From assembly GCF_030433435.1 (NCBI RefSeq), contig NZ_JANRHH010000013.1:62001-126000 (forward strand): DNA of 64,000 nucleotides. The letters are read 5' to 3'. The notes below the pieces were generated by a model. That model was not told the DNA's origin. It saw only the letters and a program-made list of their open reading frames with translations, and did not search any database. Shown here piece after piece: positions 1 through 9,388 of this stretch (position 1 is the first letter of the stretch; each line of letters opens with the position of its first letter). The position numbers were made by a program, and so were the translations under genes. This DNA comes from Polycladomyces subterraneus (GTDB lineage: Bacteria; Bacillota; Bacilli; Thermoactinomycetales; JIR-001).

Positions 1-522
1 CCTGTCGACTACTATGTGAAAGTAAACATGCAGGGATTCGAAAAAATCGTGGATGAACTGGGCGGAGTGGAGGTTCGGGTTCCGTTTGATTTCACGTATA
101 ACGGATATACGTTCCATCAGGGGACTATGACCATGAACGGGAAACAAGCGCTGGCCTTCACCCGGATGCGAAAAGCGGATCCCAGAGGCGACCTGGGAAG
201 AAACGAACGACAACAACTCGTCATCAAAGCGATTCTGCACAAAAGCATTTCGTTAGGCTCCATCACCCGACTGGACAATGTGTTTCAACACCTTGGAGAA
301 AACGTGAAAACGGATATGTCTCCCCTGCAACTGCTCACATTTCAACAGATCTACCGCTCGCTCGATCAAATGCACACCCTACATCTGAGGGGGCATGACG
401 ATTATATCGGCGGCGTATATTACTACGTTGTGGACAAAGAGGAGCGCACCCGAGTGCAACGCCTGCTTCGGCAACACTTGGAGCTGGCTGGTGACGGGAA
501 CGGCTCGCCCCTGATGCCGTAA
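1..522 (+). CDS. LytR-CpsA-Psr (LCP) family cell-wall ligase, 3' part
   Basis: This is the C-terminal 173 residues of an LCP phosphotransferase. The reading frame is open to base 1, so the N-terminal membrane anchor lies outside the window. Visible LCP landmarks are the segment VDELGGVEVRVP, the FHQGTMTMNGKQAL stretch and the arginine-rich motif ALAFTRMRKADPRGDLGRNERQQ, whose arginines bind the polyprenyl pyrophosphate substrate in this family. LCP enzymes move undecaprenyl-linked wall polymers onto peptidoglycan outside the membrane. It is convergent with the polysaccharide cluster that follows, so it may attach that polymer (inference). The stop codon is TAA at 520-522, followed by a structured 3' element and a hairpin. 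Confidence 0.9.
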   Translation, partial: PVDYYVKVNMQGFEKIVDELGGVEVRVPFDFTYNGYTFHQGTMTMNGKQALAFTRMRKADPRGDLGRNERQQLVIKAILHKSISLGSITRLDNVFQHLGENVKTDMSPLQLLTFQQIYRSLDQMHTLHLRGHDDYIGGVYYYVVDKEERTRVQRLLRQHLELAGDGNGSPLMP

Positions 523-529
523 TTGGCTG

Positions 530-710
530 ACGGGATCCCTCCCATTGGCGCTTTTGCTTCGAACGCGTCTGGTCCAGCCATAAGGCAGCAGTGTTCCCGG
601 AATGGAGCGGCTTTCCAAACCTTACTGAGTGAAGAACCAGGAACCCTATCGCGGGCAATTTCCGCTCAGCGAAACGTACTTGGCCCGCGTTCTGCTCTCC
701 CCGTCTGAAA
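530..710 (+). repeat. Structured 3'-UTR repeat element, copy A
   Basis: This non-coding stretch lies between the lcp stop and the hairpin at 717-744. It contains a GCGGGC...GCCCGC inverted repeat (about 656-689). Read on the plus strand, the stretch from TCGCGGGC to TCTGCTCTCC aligns base for base by eye with the minus strand of the element after ywlC (copy C, about 48450-48510). It also carries a GCGCTTTTGCTTCGAA segment resembling the outer arm of the other copies. No convincing ORF is present. Confidence 0.6.
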
Positions 711-745
711 ACAAAAAACCGGCCGGAATTGATTCCGACCGGTTT
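711..745 (-). terminator. Intrinsic terminator of the polysaccharide operon
   Basis: A 13-bp stem with one mismatch (717-729 with 732-744) is followed on the minus strand by a run of six T. It lies just after the last gene of the minus-strand cluster (stop at 752). It may also stop lcp transcription from the other side, but the plus-strand tail is poor in T. Confidence 0.8.
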
Positions 746-751
746 CGTCAT

Positions 752-1975
752 TTAATCCTTTTTCACCAATGTGCGCAAAAGCTGATAAAACTGTTTGGCC
801 AGCTTTCTTCGATCCCCTTCACGATCGATGTAGCGGCGGCCGTTTTCTGCGATCTGCGCCAGCTTCTCACGGGAAAAACCGCGCACTTGTGCCAGTGCTT
901 TGGCCAGTCCCTCGGGATCTTCCGCCCCACTGAACAACCCTACCTCGTTTTTCTCCACGATTTCGCGCACTTCGCCATCCACCGTGGTCACGATCGGCTT
1001 ACCGACAAACGTGTAGTCAAACAGCTTGTTGGGGCGAGCCCCGCGGAAAATGTCGTTGTCTGCGAGCGAGATGATGCCACAATCCGCCGCCGCAATATAG
1101 TCGAAGATCTCCGATTTGGGGACAGGGTCCAGCAGATGGACGTTATCCAACTGTTCCTCTTCCTTGATCCGCTTCAATTTCTCTTTCTCCGGACCATCCC
1201 CGATCAGGACGATGGAAATGCCGGGTTCCAGATGACGTCCTGCCTTGACTACGTATTCCAATGCGTTGGCCGGACCGTGCGCCCCCGAATAGATGGCGAC
1301 GAAATGATCCTCCGGCACTCCCATCTTCATCCGGATTTCGCTTCTGCGGGACGGATCGGGTTCCCACGAGCCCACCACGATCCCGTTGGGAATCAGCTCG
1401 ATCTTGGACGGATCGATCCCTTTGTCCCTGATAAACTTCCGCTGATGTTCCGTCAACACGACGATATGATCGGCATGACGATACAAAAATGATTCCATCC
1501 ACGTGAGTAGACGGACCACGCGCGGATTTTTCAACCCGCCCATCTTAATCAACGAGTCCGGCCACAAATCGCGCACTTCCAGTACAAACGGAACACGCTT
1601 CACCTTGCTCAGCATCCAACCCGCAAATGCCGTGAACAAATGCGGCGAAGAAGCCACGATTACATCTGGGCGCCGCTTGAACAATCCCGTGAGGAGAAAG
1701 AGTGCGGCAAAGCTGCCCATATTCAGAATCCGACGTACGTCGTTGGTTTTGTGCGGGAACGACCACAACCACTGAAAATGGAGACCGGGAACATGCGGAA
1801 TTGCCCGTTTTTCCTCTTCCGTGATAAACGTACGACGCGGATGGACGAAACGGGATAACCACAAGGTGACCTCGGCTCCTTCAGCGATCGCCCACTCCCG
1901 TGCCAACTCATAATGCCGGGTAATCCCGGCGATGTTCGGCGGTACTGCATAATGGTTCGCCAACCAGATTCGCAC
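752..1975 (-). CDS. Glycosyltransferase family 4 (WbuB-like)
   Basis: A 407-residue GT-B fold enzyme. The N-terminus MRIWLANHYAVPPNIAGITR resembles WbuB-type GT4 enzymes that act in O-antigen or capsule assembly. The C-terminal half has the nucleotide-sugar domain with YSGAHGPANALEYVVKA and the GARPNKLFDYTFVGKPIV region holding the E-x7-E-like donor site, where the usual first Glu is replaced. The GTG start has AAGGAAGTGAGAGG upstream. It is the last gene of the cluster, 14 nt after the preceding GT4 gene, and is expected to add one sugar to the lipid-linked repeat unit in the cytoplasm. Donor and acceptor cannot be told from the sequence. Confidence 0.85.
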   Translation of the reverse strand: MRIWLANHYAVPPNIAGITRHYELAREWAIAEGAEVTLWLSRFVHPRRTFITEEEKRAIPHVPGLHFQWLWSFPHKTNDVRRILNMGSFAALFLLTGLFKRRPDVIVASSPHLFTAFAGWMLSKVKRVPFVLEVRDLWPDSLIKMGGLKNPRVVRLLTWMESFLYRHADHIVVLTEHQRKFIRDKGIDPSKIELIPNGIVVGSWEPDPSRRSEIRMKMGVPEDHFVAIYSGAHGPANALEYVVKAGRHLEPGISIVLIGDGPEKEKLKRIKEEEQLDNVHLLDPVPKSEIFDYIAAADCGIISLADNDIFRGARPNKLFDYTFVGKPIVTTVDGEVREIVEKNEVGLFSGAEDPEGLAKALAQVRGFSREKLAQIAENGRRYIDREGDRRKLAKQFYQLLRTLVKKD

Positions 1976-1989
1976 TGCCTCTCACTTCC

Positions 1990-3105
1990 TTAAGCAAGCT
2001 CCTGATACAGTTGCAACAATTTTTGCTCTTCCACTTGCCAGTTGTACACTTCCTCATGCGCCCGCCGACCGTTTTCTCCCATCTCCCGGCGTTTCGCCTC
2101 ATCCGACAGGAGCATCGCCACTTTTTCCGCCATTTCCTCAGGATTGAGCGGATTGACCAGATACCCGCACCGACTGCCCTCCACAATCTCTCTCCATAGC
2201 GGAAAATCAGTGGCGAGCACCGGCAGTCCGGCGGCCATATACTCAAACATTTTGATCGGAAGGGATTCACGGTAGTTTTCCACTGGATGAAGGCAAACCA
2301 GCCCCACCTTCCCTTTCATCAGCCATTGCTGCACTTCCTCAAACGGAATGCGACCGTGCAGGTACACCCGTTTGGCTGCGAGTGCCTCACGATCCTGATC
2401 TTCCGGTGCAATGTGCTGAAGCGGTCCGATCAGGTGCAGTTCGGCGTTCAGCTCCTTCGGCAGGTGATCCATCATGGCGATCATCTCGCGGTATCCTCTG
2501 AGATAGGAGATGCCGCCCACATACAGCACCCGGTTAACACCGTCCTCCTCCGCGTTCCTCTCCAAACGCGGCAGCGGCAATGGGTAGTTTTTAATCACTT
2601 GGACACGAAGAACTCCCGCACCCGCAAACTGGTTCCGAATCGACTCCGTTGCCGTCACCACTGCGGGCAGACGACGGGCCAATCCCTTTTCCACCTTGTG
2701 TACCACACGTGAGACGATGCCACGGATCTTCGCCGGAATCCAAGGCTTGGTGTGGATCTGTTTGGGCAGATCCTCATGAGCGTCATAAATGACGGGAGCC
2801 CCTGTCAGCCAATGAATCAACGCCCCCCAAGGCAACAGCTCCGGGTCGTGAAAATGATAAAAGTCGGCCCGGCTTCTCAACGCCCGCCGAAACAACATCC
2901 ACCCCGCCGCCAGTCGGTGGAGTTTGCTCTTGTGTGGGGGTATACCTTTGATGCGTACCCCTTTTTCCATTCGCTCCTCAAAATCGGCAATCGCATGAAG
3001 TTCCACGTCATACCCCGCCCGGGCGAGCGAAACGGCCTGTTTGTGAAAGATGCGGGAATCGTTGTACCCGTGCACGGAGCTAAAAATCATCACCTTTTTG
3101 GCCAT
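1990..3105 (-). CDS. Glycosyltransferase family 4
   Basis: A 371-residue GT4 enzyme starting MAKKVMIFSSVHGYNDSRIF. Rossmann-type N- and C-domains are visible, with YVGGISYLRGYREMI at the domain junction and a donor-site region SLPIKMFEYMAAGLPVLATD followed by the usual WREIVEGSRCGYLVNP. I chose the ATG at 3105 because GAGAGGGG lies six bases upstream; the ATG at 3111 abuts that site and a longer frame to 3249 has no family-like sequence. About 180 nt separate it from the polymerase gene upstream, the longest gap inside this half of the cluster. Substrate unknown. Confidence 0.85.
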   Translation of the reverse strand: MAKKVMIFSSVHGYNDSRIFHKQAVSLARAGYDVELHAIADFEERMEKGVRIKGIPPHKSKLHRLAAGWMLFRRALRSRADFYHFHDPELLPWGALIHWLTGAPVIYDAHEDLPKQIHTKPWIPAKIRGIVSRVVHKVEKGLARRLPAVVTATESIRNQFAGAGVLRVQVIKNYPLPLPRLERNAEEDGVNRVLYVGGISYLRGYREMIAMMDHLPKELNAELHLIGPLQHIAPEDQDREALAAKRVYLHGRIPFEEVQQWLMKGKVGLVCLHPVENYRESLPIKMFEYMAAGLPVLATDFPLWREIVEGSRCGYLVNPLNPEEMAEKVAMLLSDEAKRREMGENGRRAHEEVYNWQVEEQKLLQLYQELA

Positions 3106-3285
3106 CGACATCCCCTCTCGGCCTGAAAAAACCTGCGTCCTTGCGGTCCACGGAAAACCCAGAAAAAATTGCCATCCTAAGTAAATCCGATTGATCCGGG
3201 TGACCTTTTCCTTCTCGCAATGGCGACGCCCACGGTGGAAAAAGGTCACCCTCCTCTATTAACCGCGATCGACCAACAATCGGCG

Positions 3286-4701
3286 TCAGCTGTTGACAGT
3301 GGTCGTTTCCGGCTCCTGTTCGGCCTTTTTCCGTTGCTGTTCACCGAGCACCACTACCGCCAATGCCACCCCGTAGGAAATCCACATCGGTGTGAAATGG
3401 ATGCAGGTACTCGGTGCCACCCCGCCGATGAAGAAGCCGGTCAGCGACAACAGGCTGGACAGCGCTCCCCACCGGATGAGCGGTGACACGTAGGGAGAAC
3501 GTTTCATGCTGGCCAACCGCCACAATCGGCGCAACAGACCGAAGTATAGAACCATATACATGACGAAAATCAGCACGCCGAAGTTGACGAGCACTTCCGC
3601 CCACCAGTTGTGGATATTGACTTTATTGATGCCTTTGCCCAAATTGGTTTCATTGTGAGCTTCCACATTTCCGGCTCCGACACCCATATAGTTGCTTTCC
3701 TGCAAATACTGCAGCCCGTACAACAAGAGGTTTTTGCGCACGGTGATACTGGTGCCGCCCGTTCCTTCCCCTGCTTCGACCCCTTCCTGATCGGTCGGGA
3801 CTTTCCAATCCCCTTTTAAGTCAAGGAAGATACCAAACGTGCTGGCCAATTTGGCCCGCGCGCTGTTCTTTCCGCCGGAGAGCAAGGTGACGTTCAACAG
3901 CCCGACAATCAGGATGATGGAGAGGAAAACGCCCAATCCCCGCAGGAAGTTTTTCTTCAGTTTTTCCCGATCCATCGTGAACGGCAATGAGACGGCCCAT
4001 ACCAACAGGATGAGCGGCAAGGCCATCATCGTGTTGGATCGCGAACCGGTCGCCAAAAGACAATACAAGGCGACAATCACGGTGATGTAGGCCAGCACCT
4101 TGGTGCGGCGGGTGGCCTTGAACATGTAGAGAACCGTACCAATAAACGGCAGGGCCAGCGTAATCGCCGTAGCCAGATCGTTTTGGTTTTCAAAAACAGA
4201 GGTGATATTAGGCGCGTCGCTCAACCAATAACGGGAAGACGGCAAATGGAAAAAGGTGATCGATTCAAAGAAGCCGAAGGCGACGATACCGAAAAACACC
4301 CAAAACAGCGTGCGCATCGTCTGCCAGAACTGCTTCTCCGTCTTGGCGAAGAAGGGAAACGACAAACTGAGAAGTGTCATCATCAACAGGAACGTGAGAT
4401 ACTTGATCCCTTTTCCGAGGTCAATCACCCATGTGAGTGAAATGGCGGCATAGGCCACCCAAAAGGCGAAAAACGCCCAATACCAGCGAATGCGGTACAT
4501 ATGGGAGGCTTCGATGCTTTTGTCGTTCACCCAGCGCAAGATCAGCGCCACTGCCAGGGCAAAGAAAGCGACGCGGAAAAACGTCAGCTTAAACCCCGGT
4601 ACTTTAACCCCTAACGTGGGGCCCAACATAGCAAACGCGATCATCGCGTAAAACAGCTTTTCCAGCCACTGTTGTCTCGGTAACATCAGTGAACTCAACA
4701 T
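3286..4701 (-). CDS. O-antigen ligase/polymerase family membrane protein (Wzy/WaaL-like)
   Basis: A 471-residue polytopic membrane protein with roughly a dozen hydrophobic segments. It has a large extracytoplasmic loop in the second half ending in the conserved NIHNWWAEVLVNFGVL motif typical of the Wzy_C domain. Such proteins polymerise lipid-linked repeat units or ligate them to an acceptor outside the membrane. The ATG at 4701 sits two bases after the flippase stop, with AAAGGTGAGG overlapping that stop; a TTG at 4698 and an ATG at 4686 are alternatives. Adjacency to a flippase and glycosyltransferases supports a Wzx/Wzy-type assembly route. Polymerase and ligase cannot be distinguished from sequence alone. 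Confidence 0.85.
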   Translation of the reverse strand: MLSSLMLPRQQWLEKLFYAMIAFAMLGPTLGVKVPGFKLTFFRVAFFALAVALILRWVNDKSIEASHMYRIRWYWAFFAFWVAYAAISLTWVIDLGKGIKYLTFLLMMTLLSLSFPFFAKTEKQFWQTMRTLFWVFFGIVAFGFFESITFFHLPSSRYWLSDAPNITSVFENQNDLATAITLALPFIGTVLYMFKATRRTKVLAYITVIVALYCLLATGSRSNTMMALPLILLVWAVSLPFTMDREKLKKNFLRGLGVFLSIILIVGLLNVTLLSGGKNSARAKLASTFGIFLDLKGDWKVPTDQEGVEAGEGTGGTSITVRKNLLLYGLQYLQESNYMGVGAGNVEAHNETNLGKGINKVNIHNWWAEVLVNFGVLIFVMYMVLYFGLLRRLWRLASMKRSPYVSPLIRWGALSSLLSLTGFFIGGVAPSTCIHFTPMWISYGVALAVVVLGEQQRKKAEQEPETTTVNS

Positions 4702-4703
4702 CC

Positions 4704-6161
4704 TCACCTTTTCTGTCCGATTTTGGGCATCATCCGGAACAAAACAGATAACGAACGCAGCCGGAATACGCCCGTAATGAAGACTGCCGCGATATTGATC
4801 AGTGTCGCGACCAGATAATACACCCATTTGTCTGGCCAATCATTTACTTGAATCCAGGTGATCCCGCACATCGTCACCAGGTACACCGCCAAAAACGCCA
4901 GCATCGACGACATGCGGAATGCAACCGGATATACCTGTTGCGATTTTCGATAGATCAGCAGGACGACGAACAAATATGTGACGACAGTCATCGCTGCCGT
5001 GCCCCAGTTGCCGTACAACGGAACGAGAATGAAGTTACCGATGAAGTACAAAACTGCGGCCATGATGAAGACCTGCGAAATCGTGCGTGTTTTCTTCTGG
5101 ATCAGCAAGCCGACACCGACGATTAAGTGTAAGGTGTTGAGCACCGTACCGAACGACAACATCCAAACATAGGGGTAAGCGGACCAGTATTCGGGTTTCC
5201 CCGTCGTCCATTGGATCAGGGGCTGGATGATGAATTCCAATCCCAAAATGAAGAAGGCACCGACAACCAAGAAGGCCCTGGCGACAAAGCTGTAAATGCG
5301 GGGTGCATCTTCCCGTTCCTTGATGGACATCGCAAACGGGCGCCACGCCAACTGGAACGCGGATGTCACCAGTGCCACCATCGTGGCGAAGCGGAACGCA
5401 ACCCCGTAGATCCCGGCCTCACTTTCCGACACCATGTGGTAGATCATGGGCCGGCTCATCGCATTCATCACCCAAAACGCCAGCATGGTGGGCAACAACG
5501 GAGCCCCGTAACGCAGCAAATCGAACAAGTGCTTTTTCTTGACGCGCCAAGTGAATTCCCGGCGGAAGAGAAAAACGAGAATGGCCGCCACCGTGATTTG
5601 CCCCACCAACTGGCCGACAAAGATACCGCGTACACCGCCGTTACCATAGATCAAGAAGATAACGCTGAGCAGGTTGGAACCGATCACGTAACTCATGCTC
5701 ATGATGTTGAACAGCCATACGCGCCGGTTATACCGGGCCAGCGCCAGCGTATGCTGGATGACGATTGCACCCACCGTTGCAGCGATCGCAATCGCCATGA
5801 CATCCTCGTACGGCTTGTTGTAGAGCAAGCGGCTGAGCGGATCGCCGAACAACAGGGTCACGAGCAGAAACAACGTACACAATCCGCTGCTGGACACCAC
5901 GGTTGCGGTGAAATAGCTCCGTTTTTCCTGCTCATCCTTGGCGTCGAAGTAATAAAACGCCAAGGCGGCGTCCATGCCCAATACGCTCAGGTACGTGACC
6001 ACTAATGTCAGTGTGTTGGTGAGATCCCAGTCCCCGTACTGCGCGGAATGCAAATGCCGCGTCATGATCGGGAGCAACAGGAATGCCACCATTTTGTTGC
6101 CCATAGTGGCGATGGCGAACGAAGCGGAATCGGAGAAGAGCTGTTTCAGCTTGTTTCGCAT
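4704..6161 (-). CDS. Polysaccharide flippase (Wzx/PST family)
   Basis: A 485-residue protein with about 14 predicted membrane segments in the MVF/PST pattern. The N-terminus has LFSDSASFAIATMGNKMVAF, followed by LLPIMTRHLHSAQYGDWDL, the hallmark first-helix region of Wzx exporters. It is expected to flip undecaprenyl-linked oligosaccharide from the inner to the outer leaflet. The start ATG at 6161 is preceded by CAGGTG seven bases upstream. It sits between the sugar-nucleotide genes and the polymerase gene, with only 22 nt to the acyltransferase gene, so it is probably co-transcribed. Confidence 0.88.
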   Translation of the reverse strand: MRNKLKQLFSDSASFAIATMGNKMVAFLLLPIMTRHLHSAQYGDWDLTNTLTLVVTYLSVLGMDAALAFYYFDAKDEQEKRSYFTATVVSSSGLCTLFLLVTLLFGDPLSRLLYNKPYEDVMAIAIAATVGAIVIQHTLALARYNRRVWLFNIMSMSYVIGSNLLSVIFLIYGNGGVRGIFVGQLVGQITVAAILVFLFRREFTWRVKKKHLFDLLRYGAPLLPTMLAFWVMNAMSRPMIYHMVSESEAGIYGVAFRFATMVALVTSAFQLAWRPFAMSIKEREDAPRIYSFVARAFLVVGAFFILGLEFIIQPLIQWTTGKPEYWSAYPYVWMLSFGTVLNTLHLIVGVGLLIQKKTRTISQVFIMAAVLYFIGNFILVPLYGNWGTAAMTVVTYLFVVLLIYRKSQQVYPVAFRMSSMLAFLAVYLVTMCGITWIQVNDWPDKWVYYLVATLINIAAVFITGVFRLRSLSVLFRMMPKIGQKR

Positions 6162-6183
6162 GGTTTACACCTGATTCTCTCTC

Positions 6184-6930
6184 TTATTCTTGGTTTTCCA
6201 GCTTCTCACGGTCGGGAACGTCCCGCAACGGTTTGGCCGGTACGCCGATATACAGTTTTGCCGGTTCGGTGTCACGATGGACCAGAGCGCCCGCCGCGAT
6301 GAAACTCTCTTCTGCCACGGTGACGCCGGGGAGCAAGATGGAACCGCCGCCGACGCGAGCACCGCGTTTGACGTACGGTCCTTTGACGAACTTGAACCGT
6401 TCCTTGGTCCGGCCCATGAAATTGTCGTTGGTCGTGGTCACCGTCGGCGCAATAAATACATGGTCTTCCAATGTAGTGTAAGCGGTGATATAGGCATTGG
6501 TTTGAATCTTGGTATATTCCCCAATCTTCACCTGGTTTTCCACGGCCACGCCCCGGCCGATGACGACATTTCGCCCGATCTCGCATTTCTCACGAACGGA
6601 GGCCAGGTCGCCGATCATCACCTCATCGCCAAAGGTGCTACCGCGGTACAACACCACATTGGCCCCGATGTTGCATCCATCTCCCAAGCGGAGCGGCGGC
6701 AGTTCGGCGTCCACCTTTACCGTACTGGTCTTGGCCGGTTTGGGCCAACGACCGATCACACTGTTGTCAGCGATGGAGACGTTATTCCCCACGACGGTGC
6801 CGGCGTGAATCGTCACATTGTTGCCGATCACTACATTGTCGCCGATCACGACGCCTTCTTCGATGACCGAAAAATGACCGATTTTCACGTTGTCGCCCAG
6901 TTGAACAGAATCGTGAATGTAATGGTTCAT
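6184..6930 (-). CDS. wbpD: Left-handed beta-helix acyltransferase (WbpD-like N-acetyltransferase)
   Basis: A 248-residue protein built from hexapeptide repeats (for example VIGDNVVIGNNVTI and IGDLASVREKCEIGRNVVIG), characteristic of trimeric left-handed beta-helix acyltransferases. It ends in the family-typical GVPAKPLRDV. With its neighbours the likely reaction is acetyl-CoA-dependent N-acetylation of the 3-amino group of UDP-2-acetamido-3-amino-2,3-dideoxyglucuronate. It is longer than the P. aeruginosa WbpD I recall (about 190 residues) because of extra N-terminal coils, so the exact substrate is inferred. The ATG at 6930 has GAGGGG six bases upstream; the longer frame to 6963 would overlap the dehydrogenase gene. 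Confidence 0.78.
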   Translation of the reverse strand: MNHYIHDSVQLGDNVKIGHFSVIEEGVVIGDNVVIGNNVTIHAGTVVGNNVSIADNSVIGRWPKPAKTSTVKVDAELPPLRLGDGCNIGANVVLYRGSTFGDEVMIGDLASVREKCEIGRNVVIGRGVAVENQVKIGEYTKIQTNAYITAYTTLEDHVFIAPTVTTTNDNFMGRTKERFKFVKGPYVKRGARVGGGSILLPGVTVAEESFIAAGALVHRDTEPAKLYIGVPAKPLRDVPDREKLENQE

Positions 6931-6940
6931 GGCGTTCCCC

Positions 6941-8254
6941 TCATAGTTTCTCGTAGTCCGCACGAATCTCTTTCACGTTTTTCAACGCATTGCGCGTATC
7001 AAAAATCACTTTCGCCTTGTCAGCGATCATCTGATAATCGTAGACGCTGTGGTCCGTTGTGATCAGCACGAGATCCGCCTGTTCTACTAATTCCGGTGTC
7101 AGTTCCTCGCTCTTGTATTCCTTGCCGTTCAGCGTGAACGTCGGCACGTGCGGCTCGTTGATCTTCAGATTGGCGCCATTTTTCTCCATCAGCTGGATGA
7201 TATCCAGCACCGGAGAATCGCGCAGGTCGTCGATGTCTTTCTTGTAGGCCACACCTAGGATCAACACTTTGGCCCCGTTGAGCGCCTTGCCGTAACGGTT
7301 GAGAATCTTCATGGAGCGCTCCACCACAAATTCGGGCATGTAGTTATTGATCTCGCCAGCCAGCTCGATCAAGCGGGTGTGGTACTTGTATTCCCGCGCT
7401 TTCCAAGTCAGGTAGAACGGGTCGATGGGAATGCAGTGCCCGCCGAGACCCGGTCCAGGGTAGAAAGCCATAAACCCATACGGTTTCGTTTTGGCCGCAT
7501 CGATCACTTCCCAGATATCAATGCCCATCCGGTTGCACAAAACGGCCATTTCGTTGGCCAAGGCGATGTTGATGTGACGGAAGGTGTTTTCCAGGATTTT
7601 TTCCATCTCCGCCACCCGCGGGCTGGACACCTCATGTACTTCTCCTTCCAGCACCGCACGGTACAACGCCGCCGCCACCTTGGTGCATTCCGGCGTCACA
7701 CCGCCGACCACTTTCGGGGTGTTTTTAGTGTTGTACACCTTGTTGCCGGGGTCCACCCGTTCCGGCGAATAGGCCAGGAAGAAGTCTTGACCCACTTTGA
7801 GGCCCGTCTCTTCCAGGATCGGTTGGACCACTTCCTCGGTTGTGCCCGGATATGTCGTGCTTTCCAGGACCACCAGCATCCCCTTGTGGAGCCGCTTGGC
7901 GATGGAGCGCGCGGAACCTTCCACATAGGAGGTGTTCGGCTGCTGATACTTATCCAAGGGCGTCGGAACGCAGATGGCCACCGCGTCCACGTCCTTGATG
8001 TAATCATAGTCGGTGGTGGCACTCAGACGGCCTTCCCGAACGATTTGAGCCAGCTCTTCGTCCACCACGTCACCAATATAGTTGATCCCTTGGTTGACCA
8101 TGTCGACCCGTTTTTGCTGTACGTCAAACCCGATAACACGATAACCTGCTTTCGCTTTTTCCACGGCCAGCGGCAGGCCGACGTAACCCAGACCGACCAC
8201 ACCGATGACCGCTGTTTTGTCTTCGATTTTTTGAAGCAGCGTTTTGTTTTCCAC
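6941..8254 (-). CDS. wbpA: UDP-N-acetylglucosamine 6-dehydrogenase (WbpA/WecC family)
   Basis: A 437-residue nucleotide-sugar dehydrogenase. The NAD-binding motif GLGYVG is at residues 21-26 and the catalytic cysteine is Cys274 in GPGLGGHC. The C-terminal UDP-binding domain includes VLILGVAYKKDIDDLRDSP. It oxidises C6 of a UDP-HexNAc to the uronate using two NAD+. In this cluster it would supply UDP-GlcNAcA to WbpB/WbpE. The GTG start follows GAAGGA closely and AAAGGGATG further up. The spacing to wbpE (20 nt) and wbpD (10 nt) indicates one transcript. Confidence 0.9.
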   Translation of the reverse strand: MENKTLLQKIEDKTAVIGVVGLGYVGLPLAVEKAKAGYRVIGFDVQQKRVDMVNQGINYIGDVVDEELAQIVREGRLSATTDYDYIKDVDAVAICVPTPLDKYQQPNTSYVEGSARSIAKRLHKGMLVVLESTTYPGTTEEVVQPILEETGLKVGQDFFLAYSPERVDPGNKVYNTKNTPKVVGGVTPECTKVAAALYRAVLEGEVHEVSSPRVAEMEKILENTFRHINIALANEMAVLCNRMGIDIWEVIDAAKTKPYGFMAFYPGPGLGGHCIPIDPFYLTWKAREYKYHTRLIELAGEINNYMPEFVVERSMKILNRYGKALNGAKVLILGVAYKKDIDDLRDSPVLDIIQLMEKNGANLKINEPHVPTFTLNGKEYKSEELTPELVEQADLVLITTDHSVYDYQMIADKAKVIFDTRNALKNVKEIRADYEKL

Positions 8255-8274
8255 GGTCCTTCATCCCTTTTTCA

Positions 8275-9384
8275 TCATGAGTTGTAGAAGCTTTTCACCG
8301 CATCCGCGATCAAACGGACGTTTTCATCGGACAGTTCCGGATAACACGGCAGCGCCATCGTGCGGGTGCACAGCTCTTCCGCCACCGGCAGACTGCCTTT
8401 GCCGTACTCCAGATCTTTGTACACTTCCTGATGGTGCAACGGCACCGGATAATAGACTCCTGTAGCGATGCCTTTTTCCTTCAAATATTGGATGAGACCG
8501 TCGCGGTTTTCCGCTTGGATGATGTACAGATGATAAATGTGTTTGCGATCTTCAGCCGCATACGGTGTCACCACCGGCGTATCCTTCAACAGTTCGTCGT
8601 ACAGTGCGGCTTTTTGGCGACGCGCTTCGTTCCATTCATTCAGATAACGCAATTTGACGCGCAGAATGGCCGCCTGCAGTTCATCCAAACGACTGTTGTA
8701 GCCGATTGCGTTGTTGTAGTACTTGGATTTTTCGCTTTTTCCGTGTACACGCAGGCTGCGCAGTTTCCGATCCAGCGATTCGTCGTTGGTTACGATCATA
8801 CCGCCGTCGCCGTAACCGCCCAGGTTTTTGGTCGGGAAAAAGGAATAGCACGCCGCATGACCGAAGGAACCCACTCGGCGTCCTTTGTATTCCGAACCGA
8901 TCGCTTGGCAAGCGTCCTCGATCACATACAGATCGTGTTCCCGAGCGATTTCCATGATTTCGTCCATATCGGCCGGTTGCCCGAAGATGTGAACCGGAAT
9001 GATCGCTTTGGTCCGATCGGTGATTTTTTCCCGCACTTTGGCCGGATCGAGGTTGTACGTTTTCGGGTCAACGTCGGCGAACACCGGAGTCGCACCCACG
9101 CGGGAAATGCACTCCGCGCTGGCAAAGAAGGTAAACGGCGAGGTGATTACCTCATCCCCCGGACCGATCCCCAGTGCGTCCAGTGTCAGCACCAGCGCAT
9201 CTGTACCGTTGCCGACGCCGATGCCGTATTTGGCCTGGCTGAATTCAGCCACTTCTTCCTCCAGTTTTTTCACTTCTGGTCCGAGAATGTAACGTCCACC
9301 TTCCAGCACTTCATCTACTGCACGTCGGACTTCTTCACGAATCTTGGCGTATTGGGCTTGCAAATCAAGCAAAGGGATATTCAT
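8275..9384 (-). CDS. wbpE: DegT/DnrJ/EryC1/StrS sugar aminotransferase (WbpE-like)
   Basis: A 369-residue PLP enzyme beginning MNIPLLDLQAQYAKIREEVR, the usual start of the DegT family. The Schiff-base lysine is Lys186 in FFPTKNLGGYGDGG, and the phosphate-binding GNGTDAL is near residue 60. WbpE transfers an amino group from glutamate to C3 of the 3-keto sugar made by WbpB. It starts 4 nt after the wbpB stop, consistent with a coupled pair; in characterised systems WbpB and WbpE share the 2-oxoglutarate/glutamate cycle. GGGGG lies upstream of the ATG. Specificity for the C3-keto uronate is inferred from context. Confidence 0.87.
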   Translation of the reverse strand: MNIPLLDLQAQYAKIREEVRRAVDEVLEGGRYILGPEVKKLEEEVAEFSQAKYGIGVGNGTDALVLTLDALGIGPGDEVITSPFTFFASAECISRVGATPVFADVDPKTYNLDPAKVREKITDRTKAIIPVHIFGQPADMDEIMEIAREHDLYVIEDACQAIGSEYKGRRVGSFGHAACYSFFPTKNLGGYGDGGMIVTNDESLDRKLRSLRVHGKSEKSKYYNNAIGYNSRLDELQAAILRVKLRYLNEWNEARRQKAALYDELLKDTPVVTPYAAEDRKHIYHLYIIQAENRDGLIQYLKEKGIATGVYYPVPLHHQEVYKDLEYGKGSLPVAEELCTRTMALPCYPELSDENVRLIADAVKSFYNS

Positions 9385-9388
9385 GGGT